Source: Stenopsyche tienmushanensis
Lineage: Eukaryota; Arthropoda; Insecta; Trichoptera; Stenopsychidae
Reading direction: 5' to 3'
Assembly (NCBI GenBank): GCA_008973525.1
Contig: WACJ01000188.1
Location: forward strand, 1 to 64,000
Length of the DNA stretch: 64,000 bases
The notes under the pieces were generated by a model, which was not told the origin of the DNA, searched no databases, and worked only from the letters and a program-made list of their open reading frames with translations. The translations under genes and the position numbers were made by a program. Shown here in pieces: positions 9,063 through 18,404 of the stretch; position 1 is the first letter of the stretch, and the number at the start of each line of letters is the position of its first letter.

Positions 9063-11640
9063 TCGTGCGCTCGGGGGCAGGGCTACACTATCGTCCGTTG
9101 ATTCGCTCTCATCAATTTCAATATGCCAACATACACATTTGAAGTTGCAAATAAATCGCGAAAAGATTGAAAACACTATTATTATTCCCTGTCTCTTCTC
9201 ACGCCTTGCGATTTCCGCTCTCAGACTTCCCGTCACAATATTGTAATCCCTAATTCCAAATTAATATATTTTGTGACAAGACACCGACGAAGAGCAACAT
9301 AGTCCGCATGTGACATTGAAGCATAAAAAAAAATTAAAAGCAATTGCTCTCAACCTTTTGAAAAAAATCCTAAATATTCGTGCTGGCATCCCTCGGCCAA
9401 TTTTCAAAGCTGAAGGACGAGTACAGTAGAAACCTGTTTTATTGGAGACATTGCATAAATGGTTTCCAAGATGACGTATAGATGTCGCCATAAATAATAT
9501 ACACTAACTGATTGATTTTTTCAACAAAATAATAATATGAACTTTTTTCGCATTTCTTTTTTTCAACGCAGCAACGCGGGTTGGCGGTTTTCACAATACG
9601 GATATTAATATTTCTTTTTTCCTAAGGTTTATGACTCAACGTAACTCGGGACTCAATTCATAGTGTAATGTATGATCCTACATTTTTTTTTTACATGCCT
9701 TTTTTCGGGTTTTTTTCAGCAATTTGGATTATTGGAGTTTGCCAAAAAAATTTAATTCGTTTTTTTGTAAAAGGTGCTGTTTTTCCATAAATTTCAACGC
9801 TTCAAAAGTCTTAAATCGTCGAAATTATGTAAGATAATCTCCAAGATCGATTAAAGACGAGGTCGAGGGAGTATCTAGAATTACATATAACGTCTATTTA
9901 TGTATTGGATAATTACAATACGTGTCGGATTAGCTTGAACTTCGACTCTAAATTCTGAAAACCTTTTACAATAAATGTGCTTCAATACGGAGAAAACTAT
10001 CAGTCTTTTAAAAAATCATACAATAAAATACTTTTTGATATTTAAAAAAAAACTTTGTTGCTATTTTTTTCCACAATAACTTTAACGATTTTAAATTTTG
10101 CTCAATTCCAGTCGAATCAGAGCAGTTGTGAACAAATGCGTTTTCATTAATTGATAATATGATGACTCTGCAAAACTTAGAACGAGTGTGAGAATTTAAA
10201 AATAGTTTCAATAGGTTATCATTATAAAAAAACACTCTTTATTATAATATTCTCGGAATAGACTTGTTTTGATCGCCGATGCCATCGACGTCTGGCGTCA
10301 TGGTAATTCATAAAATACGTGCTTATCTCTTGTTATTTGAAACCTTTTTTTCTTAATGAAAATTTATTTGCCATCATAAAATAGTTCAACTTTTACGATG
10401 AATATATAATATATTATATATATATATATATATTATTTATATTATAGTATATATATCGATATAGATAGTATATCGAGATTCAATGTAGTAATGTTGTAAA
10501 AATTCCCATTATTACAACTTTACTACAATTCGACTCAGTGCAGTAAATACACCATAGCAAAAGAAAGGTTAAGCAAAGTAATTTTTCCCATATTAATTAA
10601 TATAAAAATCGATAATGCATTCCGCGCCGAAAAAATATTATTATTTATGATATGTAATTATTATTTACTATCAACGATCACTCGGCATGCGTTGCGATGC
10701 CACACAAAGATTTTTTTAAATTTTTGATTCTATTTATTGAAACGCTTTCATATATTTTTATTTACGCTGTAAAAAGGGTATACGATCGCGTTTAGTAATC
10801 ATTTGAGAGGTAAATTAAGAATTCAAATGTACCTCTTTTCGATATTTCGAATCTCCCGTCGGACTCGTGGACGCGGAATAACTGCCGGCGCCTCGGCGAC
10901 GTTCCTTGCGAGCGTCCTTCGTCGTCCTTCGATCGAAATTCAAATAATTGTGACATTTATGTACTTTTTTATGAAAACGAAAATATAGGTACTCAAAATA
11001 CAATTTTGACACGAACACAAAGCAAGAAAATGAAAAATATTGATGTTTTTGTTTGTAAAAAATCGATCATATCAGTCATCAATAAAAAGGTTAAAATATG
11101 GGATTTGAAATAAATTTAAAATATATATATTACATATCCAAGTCATATATACTCATTTTTTAATTTTTTGAACAAAAGCGGAAGCTTGAAAATCATTCTG
11201 GATCTGTGGGTAAGTTTTCCTAAAAAATTCTTTGATCCTCAAAAGATTAATCTTTCATAAAATATAATACACATTGAATACATAATAATGGTATCAGATT
11301 ACAATATAAATATTGGAACATATTTTTATTGCGCACTTAAAAAATGAATTCTGCCTGAAGACGCAAAATATATAAAATCTCAATAACACTGGAAAGGGTC
11401 TCACAAAAAAATCCATTTGGAATAATTCGAAGAATGGCTGAGACAACTCCAAATGGGCACGTTCAGATTAGGTTAGTATTTCTTTATGTTAAATTGTGTA
11501 CTAAATAAAAAAATACTTTCGCATCCGACCCAACTGTCGCGGATCATCGGTGAAAACTCTTTCATTGAGTAATTTTAAGATTTATAATTGAGATGAAAAA
11601 AATAATTGCGAAGATCGACCGGTCGATTCCTTCCTCCGTT
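9063..11640. other. No gene recognised; AT microsatellite and a hairpin
   Basis: A short open stretch at 9277-9429 (51 codons) is unrecognised. An AT-rich simple repeat runs about 10401-10470. A hairpin with 16-base arms and one mismatch lies at 10484-10527 (TGTAGTAATGTTGTAA against TTACAACTTTACTACA). I see nothing else I can support. Confidence 0.5.
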
Positions 11641-11665
11641 CCTCCTCGCCCGCCGAGGAGGTCTG

Positions 11666-11703
11666 CTATATTACTGAACGTCTATTATTTAACAGACAAC
11701 AGT
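11666..11703 (+). promoter_or_regulatory. TATA box and initiator of the secreted-peptide gene
   Basis: CTATATTA at 11666-11673 is followed about 30 bases later by AACAGTCG, an arthropod-type initiator, placing a start of transcription near 11701. The first ATG follows at 11753. Just upstream, 11641-11661 is a perfect GC-rich hairpin (CCTCCTCG and CGAGGAGG). Confidence 0.5.
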
Positions 11704-11752
11704 CGAGATCGATCGTCGCATCCGAAAGCATACGAGCTCTTTCGATCTTAAA

Positions 11753-13656
11753 ATGAAAACGAAGACAAATCGCATACTGTTCGTATCGTTCGCGATCGTC
11801 CTGCTCGCAACCGAAAGCTTCTGCATCCAAGATATGAATCCTTTTTTTAAAAGCGTACCTCCGGTGAAGGAAGCGGCGAGTAGCATCGCACAAGTCAGGC
11901 TGCCTAATATTTGCCATAACGTAGGCGGTGTGTGCGCGCCCATCGACAAATATCAAAACATTGCTAATATCCAGGTAAAAAGCTTTATTTTGAAAAAAAA
12001 TCAATCGGTAAATGGTAAACATTTTGAGATAAAATGTTTAGAGTCTCGTATTTATTTTTCATCGAGTTCGTGCGAGCGTACTGACGAACAGTTTCGTCTC
12101 TCGATCCGCGTCATAGTAGATTGCGTCGCTTCATATAATATTATTCAATATTTTTTTCGCTACACTAACTACCCTCGCCCATATTTGGAGTGTTCTTCTT
12201 TGCAATTCACGCATTGGCTTATTTTCAAACTTCCACTTGACTCTGCAGTTCTCGACATATTCGGACACTTTCACGTCTCGTTTGGTAGTTCGCAATCGGG
12301 TTCCGCCTCGTTCTTTTCGTGCGCTTCGGGTTTTGTGCTCTTTATTTGCACTTATTTATTTTATGCCAAATTCTCATCTGTTGCTATTATAATGTTTTTA
12401 TTTCGGAAGAAGCTATCCCTCGACGGTAGCCGACCGAGTATGGTCGTCTGTTATGAACGTTCTTTCTCTGCCGCGATTTCGCGTCTCGTATAATACTAGG
12501 TCGGGGACGATTATTATGGGGTGTATTTATTCCAGTCATTTTGGTTTCGAACATCTCGATATTAAACGGTTTATCTCATTCAATACGTCGCCTCGATGCG
12601 AACCGGAAAGATCAGTCGCCGTATAACAGAGCACCGGAGCCGACGTTCTCGGCAATTCGGGACGACGAGCAGCGACGCTTTCCTGAGGCGCTCCATTTTT
12701 TTGGTCTCCCCGCCGGCCAATTTTTTCGTCAATTTTCACAAACGTCTATTCTACACGGGTATCTCGATCATCTCTGCCGTTCCGTAGTCACGTCATATTG
12801 TTCATTTTTGTTATCAATATTCTACGGTCAACCGTAGTCGCGGGATCGACCGAAGCCACTGCGGCGATCGATCCTCCTTCGAAACGATTCTCCGAGTGTC
12901 GCACTGGGTTCAGTGTCAGTTCCCGTTTCCCGTTTGAGTCTGAATCCTTCCTATTGCCTAAGGTCTCAGACGTATGACAGATCAAGTTTATAGTTTTCCT
13001 CGTTATTTTACTCTTTTTAAGATTTTGGGATGGCAACTGCCTTCGATTTCCTCCACACTTTTGGAATTCTTAGGCTATTTAAACAGCCAACGCACATGTC
13101 GAACAGCCGTTCCGATGTTCTTTCCTCGAAATGTTTCACCCGTTCCGTTCAAGTTCGTCCGACCCTGCAGCTTTATTGTTCCTCATTTTTTGGATCGCCA
13201 TATTCAGCTCTCCGGAAGAGAAACCGTCTATCAAAAGATTATTTGGAAAAATGCTCCGGACATTGTTCAACATGGTCAGCTCGATATGTTGTTTTCTATT
13301 TAGAATCGTATGATGTGCCATTCGATCTACCTTTGGTTAGATATTATAATCATCGGTCGTTTTTGTGTCATCATATTCAATATAATAATAATGATAAACA
13401 GTCTATAATGCGGAAGCGTCACGGCGGTCACAAAAGCAATACGAAGATCGACCTCGGGACGTCAACTCGTATCCTCAAATATTTGAATAAGCGCGCGACA
13501 ATTTGACCAAAGATGAGTGGGGATGAGACGTCTGTCTGCTTACAAACTATATAAATAAAACGATACCCATAAAAATATTATCAATTTATCAACAAACAAT
13601 AGCATTAATTTAAAACGATACCTTACTATATATTTTATTTTCAGGTGGACGGATGA
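11753..13656 (+). CDS. Small secreted peptide gene, two exons (function unknown)
   Basis: Exon 1 (11753-11974, 74 codons) begins MKTKTNRILFVSFAIVLL, a typical signal peptide with likely cleavage after about residue 24. The mature part has a CHNVGGVC pair of cysteines, six residues apart. Exon 1 ends at CAG with the donor GTAAAA at 11975. The strongest acceptor downstream is TTTTATTTTCAG at 13644. Joined in phase it adds only Val-Asp-Gly and a TGA, giving 77 residues, and AATAAA follows at 13721. Read one base on, the same exon gives WTDEATCC, which would add a cysteine pair, so an unseen middle exon that shifts phase is possible. The TATA box, signal peptide, splice signals and poly(A) signal make a real gene likely. 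I do not recognise the family; a defence or signalling peptide is a guess from its form. Confidence 0.55.
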
Positions 13657-13720
13657 AGCGACGTGCTGCATTGTAATTATAAATTTTGTATCCTTTCAAA
13701 ATGTTATTTTAATTTTTTAG

Positions 13721-13726
13721 AATAAA
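13721..13726 (+). terminator. Poly(A) signal of the secreted-peptide gene
   Basis: AATAAA lies 77 bases after the proposed last-exon acceptor at 13644/13645 and on the same strand as the secreted-peptide gene. Confidence 0.45.
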
Positions 13727-13844
13727 ATTAAATATTGTGAATGTGATTTGTTTTCTTTTAATCGATCCGCGTTCAGTACTGTCGTCCGTTAAATCGAATA
13801 CCCGAATCGAAAGTGTATCACGACTCGAGATTCCGTGTCGAGAC

Positions 13845-13908
13845 GTCCCGGGACTTTCGGGCTTTTTTACTGTATCGAGTCCCGGGACTTTCAACGAAAA
13901 AGTCCCGG
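13845..13908. repeat. Repeated GTCCCGGGACTTTC motifs
   Basis: GTCCCGGGACTTTC occurs at 13845-13858 and 13879-13892, with a third partial match at 13902. The core TCCCGGGA is itself palindromic. It may be a fragment of a MITE or satellite related to the hAT ends, which are also rich in CCCGGG, but no full element is seen. Confidence 0.5.
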
Positions 13909-14110
13909 TATTCGAGATTTTGTGATTTAAAATGTACTCAAAATATTGTACATTTTGATTATGAAAACCCCTTTTTTATGTCCCCGAAATTCATCGAAAA
14001 GTCTGATTTGTATTGAACGAAAGCAGATATAATAGGGTACAAGGCAAAAAAAATGCACAATGAAACGAACGGTTACTCCGAGCGTTTCTAGTCAATAGTG
14101 ACAGCTGGGA

Positions 14111-14704
14111 CTAGGGAATCCAATCCCGGGATTCCGGACAGTTTTAGGTACTTCAGAATCCCGGGATTAGTAAACGTAATCCCGAAAATTGAAATTTTTA
14201 TCATAATCTGCAGCGACGAAAATAAATAATTTGTCGGGAAATCGGGAATTTTGCAAGTTTTAGTCCGTGTCTCAGCTGAAAAGAATTTTATCAGTCACAT
14301 TGATGGTATTATACGAAAAAGAGGGCTCACGCGGTCATCAACTCGAACTGGCATTTAAATATGTGATGACGATACCTCCAACAAGTGTGGAGGCTGAGCG
14401 TGCATTTTCAGCAGCAAGTTGCCTGGCTTCCAAAATCAGATCCGGACTAAATGACGAAAAACTCGATGGTTTAATGTTATTTCGAGCATATTTTCAAAAT
14501 AATATTTGAATTTTCAAGTGTTTTATTTATTTATTTTTAAATTGTATTTTTATCAATTCTTAAATAAATGAAATTCTTTGGCCTTCAAGTGATTTTTTAT
14601 ATTGAACAAATGAACTTTTTAGTAATTTTTGATCAAATTTATCAATGTAATTTCTTAAAATATTGAAAATCCCAATCTCGGGATCCCGGGATTGTATTCC
14701 CTAG
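14111..14704 (+). mobile_element. hAT element relic, copy 2, with both terminal repeats
   Basis: The left end CTAGGGAATCCAATCCCGGG and the right end, whose complement reads CTAGGGAATACAATCCCGGG, are near-identical inverted repeats at 14111-14133 and 14682-14704. Between them lie 5' noncoding sequence shared with copy 1 and the C-terminal end of a hAT transposase. The element is only 594 bases, so most of the transposase is deleted. The flanks (AGCTGGGA and CTATTATA) do not form the 8-base target duplication usual for hAT, so the insertion is old or rearranged. Confidence 0.85.
14270..14509 (+). pseudogene. hAT transposase C-terminal dimerisation domain
   Basis: The frame shows the hAT C-terminal signature: ELAFKYVMTIPPTSVEAERA, then FSAAS, KIRSGLNDEKLDGLM and FRAYF, ending at a natural stop after ten more residues. 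This domain mediates transposase dimerisation. The upstream ribonuclease-H-like catalytic core is absent, deleted between the leader (ending near 14270) and this domain. The 80-residue frame itself has no stop, but it cannot act as a transposase. Confidence 0.88.
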
Positions 14705-14790
14705 CTATTATATTTTATTTTATGTATCTCGTGTTAAAAAATTAGTATCTTTTTGTTATATATTTTATCATTATTATATGTAGTCCATAA

Positions 14791-14925
14791 TGGAAAGAAG
14801 TCAATCGGAAGTATGAAAACATTACAAAAAAACTATAAAAAAGGTGACAGCCCGATGCACCCACTGTCCAAAACAAATCACAACTGGAGCGAGACATCTT
14901 GAAAGAGTACATCGAATTTTTTTTG
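14791..14925 (+). pseudogene. BED zinc-finger fragment (transposase N-terminus)
   Basis: Two overlapping frames give WKEVNRKYENITKK and then VTARCTHCPKQITTG with ARHLERVHR. This has the C-x2-C and later H of a BED-type finger, the DNA-binding N-terminus of many hAT transposases, with one frameshift in the run of A near 14830. It lies outside the terminal repeats of hAT copy 2 and downstream of a C-terminal domain. It is therefore a separate fragment, not part of that copy in normal order. Confidence 0.6.
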
Positions 14926-15134
14926 AATAAAAATATCGAAGAAGATATCATCGATACGGAATATTCAAACAGCGCGAAAACAATTACCACCGATAATAAA
15001 TTTTGGGAAGAAGAAAACGCTCTCAGAAATAGTAGTGTTGCGTGGAGCAAAATGTTCTGTCGTCGACAGTTTGGTCGGCTTAAAGCTGACCATATTTTTT
15101 TTTAAATTCTAGCTTTTTTATAAAATACTATAGA

Positions 15135-15197
15135 GCGTCCAATTTGTTTTGTAAAACGTCCAGTTTGATTTGTAAAACGTCCAATTTGATTTGTAAA
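15135..15197 (+). repeat. 21-bp tandem repeat, three units
   Basis: Three 21-base units of the type CGTCCAATTTGATTTGTAAA lie head to tail. They are preceded by CTTTTTTATAAAATACTATA. The same lead-in and the same units occur at 52461-52608, the right end of the foldback element at 48-52 kb. This is probably an isolated terminus of that family. Confidence 0.85.
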
Positions 15198-15335
15198 AAG
15201 AGTAGTTTTCCACGATCTCCCTATGAAAACTACTCAGTCTTTACAAACCTCCCACACTCCATATCGAGACGTTCGCGAAAGCGTTCGTCAATACGTTCAT
15301 TCAAGATACCCATTGGGTGAGCGTTCTAAATAAAA

Positions 15336-15488
15336 CTCGGTGGTACTGCTACCTTTAATATCGAGCGAATGAGGAGGTGAATGTATGATACAGACGAGAT
15401 AGATGTAACCCCTTTCTGTGAATGGATATTGAAGAGGCCCATAGCTCTGTAGTGGACTGTTAGTGGCTGCACTATGATGATGATGATA
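15336..15488 (+). mobile_element. Short retroposon, copy 2
   Basis: This is a near full-length match to the insertion at 1311-1457, with the same first bases (CTCGGTGGTA) and a GATGATGATGAT tail. Unlike copy 1 it has no clear target duplication. Confidence 0.75.
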
Positions 15489-16189
15489 TAATATATTCGG
15501 CTGACCGGAGTGTTCATTTTTACATGACAACTTGATTTGCATCTTTTTGCGCATGTCATAGAGTAAATAGTCATCGCGACAATTTTCTTTTAGAGTCAAT
15601 ATTTAAAGCAAATATTTCTTAACAACTAATATAAATAATTCTTCTTAGACTCCGAGCTGCAATTTATCGAGCCGAATAACATAGATCGCCAACCGTTGAA
15701 TATCTTCTTCTGTCTATGATTTACTCTCTTTCTATGTCAATGGATGACTACTCGCAATGATATCTTCTCATATATTATATATATTCATTCAATAGTTATA
15801 CAAAGAACCTTTTTTTATCGTTCACTCTCACAAAATTCCATAGAGATCCTTTAATCAATTTTATCAAGTTTCCTTACAAAAATTTCAATATATAATAAAA
15901 ATTGTCAAGTGTCATAAGTGTTATAATTTTTCCCATACTGAAGTCGATAACATAACATCTGTAGTTAATCTAGATAAATATTTTTGTGTTGGATCTAAAT
16001 TTCATTTCTTTTTAATTCTTAAAAATAAATAATTATAACGGGAATGTAGTGCGTACATTATGCACAAGAAAGGATACAGTCGTGTATGCAAAGAATTTCC
16101 TGGAGAAGTGGACACTTTACAAATGCATGCATCCTTCGATTTTTGGGGCATCCGCTTTTGCTTATTTGTAGAAATGAAGTGCTGCGTTG
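15489..16189. other. No gene recognised
   Basis: AT-rich spacer with no recognisable coding frame, RNA gene or repeat copy elsewhere in the window. Confidence 0.4.
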
Positions 16190-16890
16190 GAGCCCCCGCC
16201 GTCTCCGGGGGACTGCAATCTTCGTCCGGGGGTCGGACGCGCCCGCGCGCCTTTCGTTTCAGCCCGAAGGACGGGGCGTCCGCCCCTCAGCAATGACGGG
16301 GCTCCGCAGCCCCGAGACGGATTCGCAGCATACGCGACGGAAATCCGTATTTTATTTCCGCAGAGGGGGCGATTCTTTATCTGCCACTGCTCATTCGACT
16401 ACACCAAAAAAGAAGGAATCCTCAAAAGGAGAGAGAAACAATTGAAACATTATGAACTTTTAATATTTAAATTTATTTACTATTTGTGATACGTACCCGT
16501 AGTACCTGCAAGTAGTCCCGCGTTAAGCGGTTGGACTCGTAACTCAATCGTCTTGGGTTCGAATCCCACAGGAGATGTGGCTGGCAACCATATTTTTGGA
16601 AACATATATATGCGATGAAAAACCATGTCAAAATGGTTGGTAATGGTCCCATAAAAGGGATCGCTAAAAGCCAGCTCAAAAAAAAAGAAGTGGCACAAGG
16701 ACGATGAGACGAGGCAGAGGCTTCCAGATAAGTAGTAAGTAGCGCGAAATGAACACACGGCGGAAAATGAAGTTTGCACGCCAACAATGAACGCGACCAG
16801 TCCGCAAGGCAAGAAAGAATAGACTGTCTGTTCGTCCTGCAACCGTTAAGATCGGGCGCAAGGTTCGAACAGCATAAAAAAAAGCTCGCT
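16190..16890 (+). repeat. GC-rich dispersed repeat, copy 1 (carries a SINE)
   Basis: It matches the reverse complement of 57606-58115 across its length, including GACGGATTCGCAG, GCGACGGAAATCCGTATTTT and AAGAATAGACTGTCTG. Relative to that copy it holds a 207-base insertion at 16493-16699 and a 17-base insertion near 16727, and lacks roughly 45 bases near its GC-rich start. Its open frames are not conserved between the copies, so it is noncoding. The GC-rich head and AT-rich tail suggest a non-autonomous transposon. The class is unknown. Confidence 0.8.
16493..16699 (+). mobile_element. tRNA-derived SINE-like insertion
   Basis: The other copy of the surrounding repeat lacks exactly this segment and gives the empty site (GTGATACGGCGACGAT). 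The insert begins with a tRNA-like head. GCGTTAAGCGGTTGG is an A-box-like stretch, TTGGACTCGTAACTCAA resembles an anticodon arm, and GGGTTCGAATCCCAC is a perfect T-arm with B box. Then come a 110-base unrelated body and an A-rich end (AAAAAAAAAGAAG). This is the layout of a tRNA-derived SINE. The source tRNA is uncertain (Ser or Thr type). It is not a functional tRNA, because the acceptor stem does not pair. Confidence 0.65.
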
Positions 16891-17044
16891 TTAACGCTTA
16901 GCCGCGTGTCGATCGTAAGTCTTACGATCGTTCTAACTGCATCTGGTGACAAAACTTGCTCGGCTAAAACTCTCGTGCCGGATTAGTCTATTGTATACCG
17001 CCTTCGGGGACACAAAAAAACAAGACAAAAAAACAAACCATTTT

Positions 17045-17305
17045 CAAAACATTACTCAAAGACTCTCAAACTTTCCCGAATAAGATAAATTAATTTTGGT
17101 GAATCATTCGATTTTTGCGATGCACAAACTATAATACATATTATAAACATCGCTCACTATCGGGTATTCGACAATTTCGCCAAAATAAAATAAAATCACA
17201 TAAAATAATGTATTTTGTCAACAGAATAGTTATTTTTAATAGAAGATTTTTAAATTGAAAAATGTGGAACCATCGTATTATGCACGTATATTATCCCTCT
17301 TATGA
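17045..17305 (-). repeat. Dispersed repeat, copy 2 (inverted copy of 8385-8876)
   Basis: The complement matches 8385-8876 from the GTTCATAAGAG end to the GACTCAAAG end, but lacks the 205-base middle segment found there. No coding potential. Whether the other copy gained an insert or this one lost it cannot be told from two copies. Confidence 0.75.
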
Positions 17306-17622
17306 ACAATAGGATCGGTGCTATTTGTTGTAGTCTTTTTATCAAGCATTTTACGATCCATTGACGAAATCTTAAAAGCATCGTAAATTTAGCAGCTGGT
17401 CTCTTTGTTTAGACTTTCTTTTCTAGTTTCGCCGAAGATCGCCGTTACAATGACTCAAGTAAGCAGAGCAATTTAGTTATCTATAAATACTCATTTTTGT
17501 CATTTATGAGCTTCTAAACATTTTGCATATATATATATGATACTCGCTCTCGCCTTTCGTTGAGTTCAATTGTGTATAACATTTTCGTTTTGTATTTGGA
17601 TTATTTCGCATTCCGCTTTTAG

Positions 17623-18404
17623 TAACTATCAAAGTGATTTTGTTGATCGTGAAGTTTGGATAATGCCTGGACCGATAATCATGCTTCACAAGGAAATGAT
17701 AATTGGACAAAGAGCCATAAAACAATATCAGATTTTGGTTTTGATTCTGCATCTTCAGGAATTAAAAAAGATATTGGAGATACACCTATAGAATTTTTTA
17801 GAAGTGTTTGGACTGAGGAAGTTAAAAAACTGTTGATAAAATTTACGAATGCTTATGGAAAAAAGTTGTTGAAAAACAAATTACCAAAAACAAGACACTA
17901 CACGGTGACCAAATTCAATGAAATAAATGATATGGAATTGGATAATTTTTTGGAGCTGTGTCTGCTCGGTGGGCAAATAGGTTTTCCAACATTAAGAAAA
18001 ATGTTTTCACGAGCTCCGTTGTATTATCATCCAATATTTTCTTATATAATTTCGGGTAGAAGATTCGAAAAAATATTGAGATGTTTGAATTGTACATTAA
18101 ATAATAATGACAGGATGTCAAAAATAAGCCCACTTATTGACATCGTTGTTTCGAATTTTCAAAATATATATTCTCCATCGGAAGAAATTTCTTTAGATGA
18201 ATATCTTCTTCTTCGTCGTGGGCGACTGTGGTTATGGCAATACATGAAAGGGAAGAAAGCTAAATATGGCATCAAATTTTATAAACTTATTTGAGCTGCA
18301 GGTGGTGTTTGAAAAATAATAAACGTGCCAACACTACATGGAGATGCCAAACCTGCAATAAAAATCCTGCTCTGTGTAGTGGAAATTGCTTTATTTATTT
18401 TCAT
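17623..18404 (+). pseudogene. piggyBac transposase 2, internally deleted
   Basis: From 17656 a 212-codon frame matches the N-terminal half of a piggyBac transposase (DDE_Tnp_1_7). It includes FTNAYGKKLL, ELCLLGGQIGFPTLRKMF, RFEKILRCL and ISLDEYLLL, with the first catalytic Asp at 18196-18198, then GKKAKYGIKFYKL. After TGA at about 18294 the sequence jumps to the C-terminal cysteine domain: CLKNNKRANTTWRCQTCNKN and PALCSGNCFIYFHQ, with a natural stop near 18402. Everything between, including the later catalytic Asps, is deleted at one junction near 18293-18300. A frame change also occurs upstream, where YQSDFVDREVW lies in another frame. It is a distinct lineage from the piggyBac at 1.6 kb. 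No terminal repeats were found. Confidence 0.94.

Noticed and set aside
9277..9429. 51-codon Lys/Leu-rich open stretch (VTLKHKKKLKAIALNLLKK)
   Set aside because: Too short, no convincing acceptor or donor, and not linked in phase to the STAG pieces upstream.
11975..12493. Continuation of the secreted-peptide frame to 246 residues
   Set aside because: The frame happens to stay open into the intron. A consensus donor lies at 11975 and the downstream translation is low-quality Phe/Ser-rich sequence, so the exon most likely ends at 11974.
16060..16489. Three overlapping plus-strand frames in the GC-rich repeat
   Set aside because: The inverted copy at 57.6-58.1 kb does not preserve any of them, so they are noncoding repeat sequence.
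16500..16575. A functional tRNA gene
   Set aside because: The T arm is good but the acceptor stem does not pair and the D arm is irregular. The empty-site comparison shows it is the head of a SINE-like insert.
17450..17458. A three-codon first exon (ATG ACT CAA / GTAAGC) for the piggyBac at 17.6 kb
   Set aside because: Joining to the nearest acceptor (17622) gives an immediate TAA, so it cannot be supported.
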